64,000 bases of DNA from Streptomyces sp. cf386 (GTDB lineage: Bacteria; Actinomycetota; Actinomycetes; Streptomycetales; Streptomycetaceae): positions 98,396 through 162,395 of the forward strand of contig NZ_FNHV01000021.1 in the NCBI RefSeq assembly GCF_900103585.1, given 5' to 3'. The position numbers were made by a program, and so were the translations under genes. The notes under the pieces were generated by a model, which worked only from the letters and a program-made list of their open reading frames with translations, was not told the origin of the DNA and did not search any database. Positions 41,890 to 49,751 of this stretch are shown piece after piece; position 1 is the first letter of the stretch; the number at the start of each line of letters is the position of its first letter.

Positions 41890-43227
41890 TCAGCCGGCCA
41901 GGCTGAAACGCTCGAAGTGGACCTGCTGCTTGGGCACGCCCAGCTCGCGCAGGCTGCCGATGACCGCGTTCATCATGGGCGGCGGTCCGCACAGGAAGAC
42001 ATCCCGGTTCGTGATGTCCGGAACGAGTCGCTCCAGCTCGGCCGGGGCGAGCTTGTCCGGCGTGACCGGGCCGGTCACCAGGTGCAGCTCGGCGCCCTTG
42101 GCGTGGGCCAGTTCCACCAGCTCGCCGTAGAGGACCGCGTCCCGGTCCGAGGCGACGCGGTAGATCACGACCGCATGGCCGTGCAGCTCCTCAAGCAGCG
42201 CCCGGATCGGGGTGACGCCGACGCCGCCCGCGATGAGCACGGCCTCCGGCCGGGTGCGGTGCAGCGCGGTGAAGGCGCCGTAGGGGCCCTCGGCGAAGAC
42301 GCGCGTGCCGACCTTCATGTGCCTGAGGGCTGCCGAGCCGTCGCCGGCCGCCTTGGCGGTGAGCCGCAGCCGGTTGCCGTCGGGGGCGGCCGACAGGGAG
42401 AAGGGGTTGGCCTGCCACCAGCGGTCCTTGGTCAGGAACCGCCACAGGAAGAACTGGCCGGCCCGGGCGGGCAGCTTGTCCAGGTCACGGCCGGTGATGT
42501 AGATGGAGACCACGTTGTCGGACTCGGGGACGACGGCCGAGACCCGGAACTGGTGGCGCCAGTTGCGCCACAACGGCAGGACCAGCCGGCCGACGAGGAC
42601 GGCGCCGAGGGCCACGCCCCAGACCCCGTACCAGTACGCCGTGGCGACGGAGGACGAGGTGAAGGACGTACCGACCGCGACCTGGTGCGTGAACGCCAGG
42701 ACGACGGCGACGTAGGTGTACAGGTGGATGAAGTGCCACGTCTCGTACGCCAGCCGACGCCGCGCGAACCGGGCCGACACCACGCCGATCACGATGATGA
42801 TCCCGAGCGCGACGACGGCACGCAGCACGCCCTCGACCGTCTCGGCGAGGTCGATCAGCTGGTTCACCGGGTCCAGCGAGGACGACTCGGCGTAGCCGAA
42901 GGTGATGAACACGGCGTGCGCGAGGAGGGCCCACAGGACGCTGAAGCCGGTCCAGCGGTGCCAGGAGGTCAGCCGGTCCATGCCGATCCGGGTGTCCAGC
43001 CAGGGCAGCCGGGCCACCAGTAGCAGCTGGAAGGCCATGAGCAGGGCGCCGAACAGGCCGGTGAGGCGGCCGAGCACGATGAGTGTGTTCGAGGCGAAGC
43101 CGGCGGCGAAGAAGAAGTAGAGCACCACGGCAACGTTCGCGGCGAGCACGGCGTACAGACCCGTGCGGGCGACCACCCTGGGGCGTATCGCCGTGGGGGG
43201 CGCAGGGGGCGATTGGACGGTCGTCAC
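41890..43227 (-). CDS. Ferric-reductase-like membrane flavocytochrome with FAD/NAD(P) domain
   Basis: This 445-residue protein has six membrane helices with His pairs suited to b heme (SWHRWTGF, AHAVF, WHFIHLYTYVAV, FTHQVAV). A ferredoxin-reductase module follows: FAD site QANPFSLSAAP, NAD(P) site LIAGGVGVTPIRALL and C-terminal FLCGPPPMMNAV. It moves electrons from cytoplasmic NAD(P)H across the membrane. The next gene encodes the exported flavoprotein, 20 bases away, so the two form an electron route. I chose the GTG at 43227 because it has GGAGC 8 bases upstream and gives a normal N-terminus. A two-component system is divergent. Confidence 0.93.
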   Translation of the reverse strand: MTTVQSPPAPPTAIRPRVVARTGLYAVLAANVAVVLYFFFAAGFASNTLIVLGRLTGLFGALLMAFQLLLVARLPWLDTRIGMDRLTSWHRWTGFSVLWALLAHAVFITFGYAESSSLDPVNQLIDLAETVEGVLRAVVALGIIIVIGVVSARFARRRLAYETWHFIHLYTYVAVVLAFTHQVAVGTSFTSSSVATAYWYGVWGVALGAVLVGRLVLPLWRNWRHQFRVSAVVPESDNVVSIYITGRDLDKLPARAGQFFLWRFLTKDRWWQANPFSLSAAPDGNRLRLTAKAAGDGSAALRHMKVGTRVFAEGPYGAFTALHRTRPEAVLIAGGVGVTPIRALLEELHGHAVVIYRVASDRDAVLYGELVELAHAKGAELHLVTGPVTPDKLAPAELERLVPDITNRDVFLCGPPPMMNAVIGSLRELGVPKQQVHFERFSLAG

Positions 43228-43379
43228 GGGCGACAGCTCCTTGATCTGGTCTGTGGCTTCCGAGCTTGTCCGCAGGCAGCTGTCGAAAAGCTGTCGTTGT
43301 TCTTTCAAGTGGTTATCGATGTGGTCGCGGCCCCCTACCCGCCCCCGGTGATCGTCGCCGGGTGCCGCACTATGAACGG

Positions 43380-44069
43380 GTGGAGAAAGTACGCCTGCTG
43401 GTCGTGGACGACGACCCGCCCATCGCCGACCTCGTCGCGACGGTCGCCCGCTACGAGGGCTGGGCGGCGGTCACCGCGAATTCCGGTGAGGAGGCGCTGC
43501 GGCTGGCCGCCGAGTTCCATCCGGACATCGTGGTACTGGACCTCATGTTGCCCGACGTGGACGGCTTCGGCGTCCTGGACCGGCTGCGCGGCGCCGGGAC
43601 GATGGTGCCCGTGGTGTTCCTGACCGCCCGTGACGGGGTCGCCGACCGGGTGGCCGGGCTGACCCGGGGCGGTGACGACTACCTGGTCAAACCGTTCGCG
43701 GTGGAGGAGCTGATGGCCCGGCTGCGGACCGTGCTGCGGCGCAGCGCCGGGCCCGCGTTCCAGCGTTCCGTCCTTCGGGTGGCGGACCTGACGATGGACG
43801 AGGACACCCGCGAGGTGCGCCGCGGCGACAAGCTGCTCACCCTCACGCCGACCGAGTACGAGGTGCTGCGCTATCTGATGCGCAAGTCACCGACCGTGCT
43901 GACCAAGGCACAGATCCTCGACCATGTGTGGGAGTACGGCTTCGGTGGCCGCTCCAACGTCGTGGAGCTGGTCGTCAGCCGGCTGCGCCGCAAGCTCGAC
44001 GACACCGGCTCGCCGCTGATCCACACGGTGCGCGGCTTCGGGTATGTGATCCGGCAGGCGGCCGAGTGA
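43380..44069 (+). CDS. OmpR/PhoB-family response regulator
   Basis: This 229-residue regulator has a receiver domain with acidic pocket DDD (10-12), phospho-acceptor Asp54 (VVLDLMLPD) and switch Lys in LVKPF. A winged-helix DNA-binding domain follows (TPTEYEVLRYLMRK... RSNVVELVVSRLRRKLD). I chose the GTG at 43380; no clear ribosome site precedes it, so it may be a leaderless or near-leaderless message. Its stop overlaps the kinase start by 4 bases. It is divergent from the flavin reductase operon, which it may control. Confidence 0.93.
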   Translation: MEKVRLLVVDDDPPIADLVATVARYEGWAAVTANSGEEALRLAAEFHPDIVVLDLMLPDVDGFGVLDRLRGAGTMVPVVFLTARDGVADRVAGLTRGGDDYLVKPFAVEELMARLRTVLRRSAGPAFQRSVLRVADLTMDEDTREVRRGDKLLTLTPTEYEVLRYLMRKSPTVLTKAQILDHVWEYGFGGRSNVVELVVSRLRRKLDDTGSPLIHTVRGFGYVIRQAAE

Positions 44070-45532
44070 TCGGGCGGCTGCGGCGGACGTACGGCAGACT
44101 TCGGCTGGGTACCAGGCTCGCGCTGGGTCTCGGCGGGCTGTCGCTGGTGGTGTTCGCCGTCGTCGGCACGGCCCTGACGACGTACATGCGGGACTATCTG
44201 TCGGCCCAGCTCGACACGCAGCTGGCGCAGGGCCAGATCGCCCAGTCCAAGAGCATCGCGGACTACGGCACGCTCTCGGGCAAGAAGTACTACAGCTGGT
44301 TCTACGCCGTGTACGACGTCTCGGACGGCAAGCCCGTGCTGCGCAGGCCCGAGGACCCCGGCGACCTGCCGGAGGACGTCGACGACTTCACCGAAGTGGC
44401 ACGGGCGCAGACCGCCGCGAACACGGAGGTCCTGCGGACCCAGCACCTCCGGGGCAAGGGCGAGTTCCGGCTGCGGGCCTGTGAGGTCGAGCCCGGCGTG
44501 GTCCTGGTCAGCGCCGCGCCCATGGAGGACATCGAGGACACCGTGGGCCAGCTGATCACGATCCAGGTGGTCACCTTCGGGCTCGCGCTGCTCGCCCTCG
44601 TGGTGTTCGGACGGCAGATGCTGCGGCGGGGCCTGCAGCCGCTCAGCGACATGGCGCACACCGCCCACGACATCACCTCGCACGACCTGACGGACTCGGC
44701 ACGGCTGACGGTGCGGCACGCCAGGCGCGGCGGCGGGCCCGAGGTCGAGGAGTTGCGGACCGCGTTCAACACGATGCTGGAGCACATCGACGACTCGCTC
44801 GCGGTGCGGGCGGAGGCGGAGCAGCGGCTGCGCCGCTTCGTGGCGGACGCCTCGCACGAGCTGCGTACGCCTCTGATGTCGGTACGGGGCTACGCCGACC
44901 TCTTCCAGTACGCGGCCGCCAACGCCCCCGAGGAGCGCGACAAGCACCTGGCGCGGCTGCGGGCGGAAGCCGCCCGGATGGGCTTCCTCCTCGACGACCT
45001 GCTGCTGCTCGCCCGCCTGGACGCCGCGGAGGTGGAGACGCCGCTGCGGCCGCAGGAGGCGGATCTGGTGGAGCTGGTCGCCCAGGCGGCGGACGCGTTC
45101 CGGGTCACCCACGCCGACCACCCGCTGAGAGTGGCCCCCGGCCCCGGCTCCCTGAAGCTGCGCCTGGACCCCCAGCGCATCCGTCAGGTCCTGGACAACC
45201 TGCTCACCAACGCGGCGGTGCACACGCCGACCGGCACGGAGGTGTCCGTGGCGGTGTCGGTGGCGAACGGCACGGCGCAGGTGCGGATCGCCGACGCCGG
45301 CCCGGGCATCCCGCCCGCCGACCGGCAACGGGTCTTCGACCGCTTCTACCGGGTCGACAAGGCGCGCAGCAGGGACCGGGGCGGGAGCGGGCTGGGGCTG
45401 GCGGTCGCGCAGTCCCTGGTGCACGCCCACGGCGGCAGGATCGACCTGACGAGCGAGCCGGGGGCGACGGTGTTCACGGTGACGGTTCCGTTGGCGGTGG
45501 ACCGGGGGCGCGAGGCCGGCGCGGACGGGTGA
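44066..45532 (+). CDS. Sensor histidine kinase
   Basis: This is a 488-residue orthodox kinase. TM1 is at about 17-40, the extracytoplasmic sensor at 41-163 and TM2 at 165-185. A HAMP domain leads to the dimerisation domain with His264 (DASHELRTPL), then a HATPase_c domain with N box QVLDNLLTNAAVHTP and G boxes DAGPGIP and GGSGLGLAV. The GTG start overlaps the response regulator stop. The adjacent redox operon suggests it senses an envelope, metal or redox cue. Confidence 0.94.
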   Translation: MIGRLRRTYGRLRLGTRLALGLGGLSLVVFAVVGTALTTYMRDYLSAQLDTQLAQGQIAQSKSIADYGTLSGKKYYSWFYAVYDVSDGKPVLRRPEDPGDLPEDVDDFTEVARAQTAANTEVLRTQHLRGKGEFRLRACEVEPGVVLVSAAPMEDIEDTVGQLITIQVVTFGLALLALVVFGRQMLRRGLQPLSDMAHTAHDITSHDLTDSARLTVRHARRGGGPEVEELRTAFNTMLEHIDDSLAVRAEAEQRLRRFVADASHELRTPLMSVRGYADLFQYAAANAPEERDKHLARLRAEAARMGFLLDDLLLLARLDAAEVETPLRPQEADLVELVAQAADAFRVTHADHPLRVAPGPGSLKLRLDPQRIRQVLDNLLTNAAVHTPTGTEVSVAVSVANGTAQVRIADAGPGIPPADRQRVFDRFYRVDKARSRDRGGSGLGLAVAQSLVHAHGGRIDLTSEPGATVFTVTVPLAVDRGREAGADG

Positions 45533-45582
45533 GGCGCGGGGCTCCAGGGCCTGGTGGGTTGGTGAACGCCAAGCAGACAAGC

Positions 45583-45601
45583 TAAGGTTAGCCTTACCTA
45601 A
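45583..45601. promoter_or_regulatory. Iron box (DmdR1/IdeR-type operator)
   Basis: TAAGGTTAGCCTTACCTAA matches the actinobacterial iron-box consensus TTAGGTTAGGCTAACCTAA at 16 of 19 positions, with 7 of 9 symmetric arm positions. It ends 14 bases before the DUF2470 start codon, so iron-loaded DmdR would repress this gene. Confidence 0.85.
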
Positions 45602-45615
45602 GTCGAAAGGTCGCC

Positions 45616-46359
45616 ATGTCTGCTGCCACCTGCCCTGAGCCGACGCCCGCCGAGCGTGCCCGCTCGGTGCTCTCGGCGGCCGGCTCACTGACCGTCACCA
45701 CGCACGGCCATCGCGTCGAGCTGATCGGCCTGCACACCGTCGACGCCGCCGCACGACTGCTCCTGCAGAACCCGCCGGACGCCCTCCCCCACACTCGGCT
45801 TCGCTCGAGCGGGGGGACCTCCATCGCCGCCGAGCTCGCGATGGCACCGCACGGCGATCTGGCCGCCCTCGTGGAGTTCACCGACATCGCCCCCGTCGCC
45901 GTACGCGAACGGGTGCGCGCCCGGCTGACGCTGGGCGGCTGGCTCAGCGCCCTCGGCCCGAAGGCCCTGGTGTTCCACCCGGCGCGGGCCGTCCTCACGG
46001 AGGACGACGGGACGACCATCATCGGCCTCGACGAACTGACCCTGGCCTCCCCCGACCCGCTGGCCACCCACGAGGCGGAGATGCTGGCCCGGCTGGACGC
46101 GACCCACGCCGACACCGTGGCCCCGCTCGCCCGTCTGCTCCCGCCCCGGCTGCAGCTCGGCGCGACGTGCGTACGGCCGCTGCGGCTCGACCGGCACGGT
46201 CTGGTGCTGCGCGTGGAGACACCGGACACGCACCACGACGCCCGCCTGCCCTTCGCCGCCCCGGCCGGCCACCCGGGAGAGGCCGTGCGCCAGTTCCACC
46301 TGCTGCTCTCCCAGGCCACCGCCCGGCCGCGCCGCCGACGCCTGCCGACCTCGCAGTAG
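45616..46359 (+). CDS. DUF2470 protein, iron-box controlled
   Basis: This 247-residue protein has a DUF2470-like domain (FMN-binding split-barrel/heme-utilisation related) in the C-terminal part; the first half (RSVLSAAGSLTVTTHGHRVELIGLH) is typical of its Streptomyces relatives. An iron box overlaps its promoter, so it should be induced by iron starvation and may help with heme or siderophore iron. Residues 56-69 (LPHTRLRSSGGTS) are encoded by an interspersed palindromic DNA element and probably form an inserted loop. The ATG at 45616 follows AAAGG. It converges on the metallophore operon across a terminator. Confidence 0.85.
   Translation: MSAATCPEPTPAERARSVLSAAGSLTVTTHGHRVELIGLHTVDAAARLLLQNPPDALPHTRLRSSGGTSIAAELAMAPHGDLAALVEFTDIAPVAVRERVRARLTLGGWLSALGPKALVFHPARAVLTEDDGTTIIGLDELTLASPDPLATHEAEMLARLDATHADTVAPLARLLPPRLQLGATCVRPLRLDRHGLVLRVETPDTHHDARLPFAAPAGHPGEAVRQFHLLLSQATARPRRRRLPTSQ
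45783..45819. repeat. Interspersed palindromic element inside a coding sequence
   Basis: CCCTCCCCC and GGGGGGACC flank the core CTCGGCTTCGCTCGAG. This closely resembles an element that I know as a frequent intergenic repeat in Streptomyces genomes. Here it is in frame within the DUF2470 gene. Confidence 0.65.
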
Positions 46360-46383
46360 GCAGGGGCGCGCACCCCCAAGACC

Positions 46384-46447
46384 GCCGACCTCCGGGCCCC
46401 TCGCCGAGGACTTCCCGTCACCTCCGCGCACGCGCCCGGAGGTCGGC
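46384..46447. terminator. Long-stem bidirectional hairpin
   Basis: GCCGACCTCCGGGC (46384-46397) pairs perfectly with GCCCGGAGGTCGGC (46434-46447) across a 36-base loop, ending one base before the stop of the converging ABC ATPase gene. It probably ends transcription of both the DUF2470 gene and the operon. Confidence 0.7.
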
Positions 46448-47995
46448 TCATGTCCGGGTCCCCGCCTCCAGGCGCTCCGTCGTCTCCATGAGGGAGATCG
46501 TGAACGGATGCCGGGGCTCCGTCAGAACCCGGTGCGCCGGACCCTGTTCGACGAGTTCGCCCGCGTCCAGTACGGCGACACGGTGAGCCAGGCGTGCGGT
46601 GTCCAGGTCATGGGTGATGAGGACCAGGGACAGGTCCTCGCCCTCGCCGACCAGGCCCGCGAGGACGTCGAGGATGCCGCGCCGGGTGACCGCGTCCAGG
46701 CCGGAGGTGACCTCGTCGCAGATCAGCACCCTGGGACGGGCCAGCAGGGCGCGGGCGAGGGCGGCGCGCTGGAGTTCGCCGCCGGAGAGTTCGCCGGGGC
46801 GGCGGTGGGCCAGTTCCACCGGCAGGCCGAGGCGGGTGAGGGTCGCCGCCGCCTCGTCCGTCGCCGCACGTTCCTCGGCACCGCGCAACCGCACCGCCGT
46901 ACGGGCCACCTGATGCAGAACGGGCCGGTGCTCGTCGAAGGCGGCCCGGGCGTCCTGGAAGACGTACTGCACGGCGGCGAGTTGGGCGCGACCGCGCCGG
47001 CGCAGGCTGCGCGGGAGCGGGGTGCCGTCGAGCAGGATCTCGCCGTCGTGGTCGCGGTGGAGTCCCGCCAGGCAGCGCCCGAGTGTGGTCTTGCCACTGC
47101 CGGAGCGGCCGACCACGGCCAGGCATTCGCCGGGGTGGAGAGCGAGGTGCGGGGCGCGCAGAACGGTGGTCCGGCGGCCGTGTATGGCGGTCACGTCCCG
47201 TACTTCCAAGATGAGTTGGGCTGACTCTGCGCCCGCCCCACCCTGCGGGACCGCGCGCTGTTCGTCGAGCAGGCGGCGCGTCCACTCGTGGCGCGGTGCC
47301 GTCCACAGCCGCTCCACCGGGCCCGACTCCACGACCCGGCCCGCGCGCAGGACGAGGACCTCGTCGGCGAGGGCGCGTACGACGTCCAGGTCGTGACTGA
47401 GCAGCACGATCGCGATGCCGCGGGCCGCCACCGCCGCGAGCTGCTCGACGACCCGGCTCTTGGTCAACGCGTCCTGCCCGGTGGTGGGTTCGTCGGCGAC
47501 GATGACGCGGGCGCCGAGCAGCAGGGCCTGGGCGAGGACGACGCGCTGCTGCTGGCCGCCGGAGAGCTGGTGCGGGTAGCGGCGCAACAGTGCCTCGGCG
47601 TCCGGCAGTTGGGCGTCGGACAAGGCCCGCAGGACCAGCGCGCGGGCCGCCGTACGGCGCTGCGCGCGAGGCAGGTGGCGGACCTGGGGGCGGGCGAGGT
47701 CGGCGAGGAGGGCGTCGACCCGGCGGGCCGGGTTGAGGACGGCGGCGGGGTGCTGGGGGACGTAGCCCACCGGGCCGTCGCCGATGCGCCGGACCTCGCC
47801 CGAGACACGGGCGCCGGGCGGGTACTCGCCGAGCAGGGCGAGACCGGTGGTGGTCTTGCCGCTGCCGGAGGCGCCGACGAGGGCGGTCACCTTTCCGGGC
47901 AGTACCCGGAGGTCGACTCCGTCGACGATCGCGTGGCCGTCGATCTCGACGCGCAGGTCGCGGATCTCGGCGACCGGGTCCGGCACGTCGCTCAC
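46448..47995 (-). CDS. Fused double ATPase of a Nik/Opp/Cnt-type ABC importer
   Basis: This 515-residue protein carries two complete nucleotide-binding domains. These correspond to the separate D and F (or D and E) subunits of peptide, nickel and opine-metallophore importers. The first has GASGSGKTT and LSGGQQQRV with VIVADEPTTGQD, the second GRSGSGKTT and LSGGELQRA with LICDEVTSGLD. The GTG at 47995 overlaps the permease stop by 4 bases. It is the last gene of the ten-gene Zur-box operon and powers re-uptake of the metal complex. Substrate specificity is inferred from context only. Confidence 0.93.
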   Translation of the reverse strand: MSDVPDPVAEIRDLRVEIDGHAIVDGVDLRVLPGKVTALVGASGSGKTTTGLALLGEYPPGARVSGEVRRIGDGPVGYVPQHPAAVLNPARRVDALLADLARPQVRHLPRAQRRTAARALVLRALSDAQLPDAEALLRRYPHQLSGGQQQRVVLAQALLLGARVIVADEPTTGQDALTKSRVVEQLAAVAARGIAIVLLSHDLDVVRALADEVLVLRAGRVVESGPVERLWTAPRHEWTRRLLDEQRAVPQGGAGAESAQLILEVRDVTAIHGRRTTVLRAPHLALHPGECLAVVGRSGSGKTTLGRCLAGLHRDHDGEILLDGTPLPRSLRRRGRAQLAAVQYVFQDARAAFDEHRPVLHQVARTAVRLRGAEERAATDEAAATLTRLGLPVELAHRRPGELSGGELQRAALARALLARPRVLICDEVTSGLDAVTRRGILDVLAGLVGEGEDLSLVLITHDLDTARLAHRVAVLDAGELVEQGPAHRVLTEPRHPFTISLMETTERLEAGTRT

Positions 47996-48801
47996 GGGCG
48001 TCGCCCCCTCTTCTTGGTCGGGTTCTTCTCCAGGGCTGCGTCGAAGAGCAGGTTGGTGCCCATCGTCAGCGCCACGATCAGCAGCGCGGGCACCACCACG
48101 GCCCACGGCTGCACGAACAGGCCGGTGCGGTTGCGATCGACCATGACCGCCCAGTCGGCGGCGTCCGGCGCGACACCGACCCCCAGGAACGCGGCCGTCG
48201 ACACCAGGTACAGCACACCGGTCAGCCGGATGCCGGCGTCGGCGGCAAGGGTGCGCAGCGCCGACCGGCCGACGTAGCCGACGGCGATCCGCCACCGGCT
48301 CTCCCCCTGCATGCGCAGCGCCTCGACGGCGGGCCGGGCGGCGGCCTCCCCCGCGGCCGCCCGCACGATCCGGGCCGCGTCGGGCACGTTCACCAGGGCC
48401 ACGAGCAGCGCGAGCCCTACCGCGCCCGGCGACAGCACGGACGCCACCAGCAGGATCAGCAGCAGCGACGGCACGGCGAGCAGCACGTCCAGGGGCCGCA
48501 TCAGCAGCTCCTCCAGCAGGCGCAGCCGCGTCAGCGCGCTCATGAGCGCGACCGGGACGGCGACGAGATAGGCGAGCGCGGTCGCGGCCAACGCGGTGAC
48601 GACCACCGTACGGCCGCCCAGCAGGACCTGTTGCCAGACGTCGCGGCCCACGAAGTCGGTGCCGAGCCAGTGGCCGCCGCCGAGGGTGAAGGACGTGGCA
48701 CGGGGGCCCGGGTCACCCGCGAACAGCGGTCCGAGGAGGGCGAGGACGAGGGGTACGGCGATGACGCCGAGGCCGAGCGCGAAACGGCGATGCGTGGTCA
48801 T
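47992..48801 (-). CDS. ABC permease, NikC/DppC/CntC-like
   Basis: This 269-residue permease has an N-terminal helix, a periplasmic loop (GGGHWLGTDFVGRDVWQQVLLG, the DppC-type GTDxxGRD signature) and five further helices with the docking loop RPAVEALRMQGESRWRIAVGYVGR. The ATG start overlaps the other permease stop (ATGA), and its own stop overlaps the ATPase start. Confidence 0.92.
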   Translation of the reverse strand: MTTHRRFALGLGVIAVPLVLALLGPLFAGDPGPRATSFTLGGGHWLGTDFVGRDVWQQVLLGGRTVVVTALAATALAYLVAVPVALMSALTRLRLLEELLMRPLDVLLAVPSLLLILLVASVLSPGAVGLALLVALVNVPDAARIVRAAAGEAAARPAVEALRMQGESRWRIAVGYVGRSALRTLAADAGIRLTGVLYLVSTAAFLGVGVAPDAADWAVMVDRNRTGLFVQPWAVVVPALLIVALTMGTNLLFDAALEKNPTKKRGRRP

Positions 48802-49751
48802 GCGGCCACCTCCGCGCGAGGAGTGAGCCGGTGGGCCACCAGATCGGCGCCGAGATTGAGGAGGACCGTCAGCACGCCGAACACCACGGCCAGCCCCTGC
48901 ACCACCGGTACGTCACGTTCGGCGACGGCGTTGAGGAGGACCGTGCCCAGGCCGGGTATCACGAAGAGGGCCTCCACGACGATCACGCCGCACAGCAACC
49001 AGTCGACGGTGCGGGCGAGTTGCTGCACGGCCGGGGCGAGGGCGTTCGGCAGGGCGTGGGCGTAGCGGACGCGGGCGCCGGGGACGCCGTAGCGGCGGGC
49101 GTGGGCCGCGTAGGGGGAGGCGAGGGCGTCGACCATGCCGGCCCGCACCAGGCGGGACAGGGAGCACACCGGGCGGGACAGCAGGACCAGCACCGGCAGG
49201 ACCAGCACCGCCGGATGGGCGAGCAGGTCGGTGCCGTGGCCGAGCGCGGTCGGCGGCAGCCAGGCCAGCTCGATGGCGAGGACCGTCACCAGCAGCACCC
49301 CGAGGGCGAACTCGGGGACCGCGTACACGGCCAGCGTCACCGAGCTGACCAGCCGGTCGACGAGCCGCCCCTCGTGACGGGCGGCGAGCACGCCGAGGCC
49401 GAAGCCGATCGGGATCAGGAGGGCCAGGGTGAGCGTGGCGAGCAGCAGGGTCGGGCCGAAGCCGTCGGCGAGGTACTGGGCGACCGGGCGGCCGGAGGTC
49501 AGGGAGGTGCCGAAGTCGCCGTGCAGCAGCCCTGTCGCCCAGTCGGCCAGCCGCTCGTACGCCGGCCGGTCCAGGTCCATCGCCTCACGGATCGCGGCGA
49601 TGCGCGCGGGGTCCGGCTGATCCCCGGCCAGAGCCACCGCGGCGTCGCCCGGCAGCGCCTCGGTGAGCGCGAAGACCAGCAGCACGACGCCGACGGTCTG
49701 CAGGGCACCGAGGAACAGCCGCCGGGCGACGAAAGAGCGAAGTCCGCTCAC
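48798..49751 (-). CDS. ABC permease, NikB/DppB/CntB-like
   Basis: This 317-residue permease has the classical N-terminal helix, ALPGDAAVALAGDQPDP loop, HGDFGTSLTSGRPV motif and C-terminal VVEALFVIPGLGTVLLNAV that mark the DppB family. I chose the GTG at 49751, which overlaps the binding-protein stop (GTGA) like the other junctions here; a GTG nine bases earlier is an alternative. It forms the channel with the NikC-like subunit. Confidence 0.92.
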   Translation of the reverse strand: MSGLRSFVARRLFLGALQTVGVVLLVFALTEALPGDAAVALAGDQPDPARIAAIREAMDLDRPAYERLADWATGLLHGDFGTSLTSGRPVAQYLADGFGPTLLLATLTLALLIPIGFGLGVLAARHEGRLVDRLVSSVTLAVYAVPEFALGVLLVTVLAIELAWLPPTALGHGTDLLAHPAVLVLPVLVLLSRPVCSLSRLVRAGMVDALASPYAAHARRYGVPGARVRYAHALPNALAPAVQQLARTVDWLLCGVIVVEALFVIPGLGTVLLNAVAERDVPVVQGLAVVFGVLTVLLNLGADLVAHRLTPRAEVAA

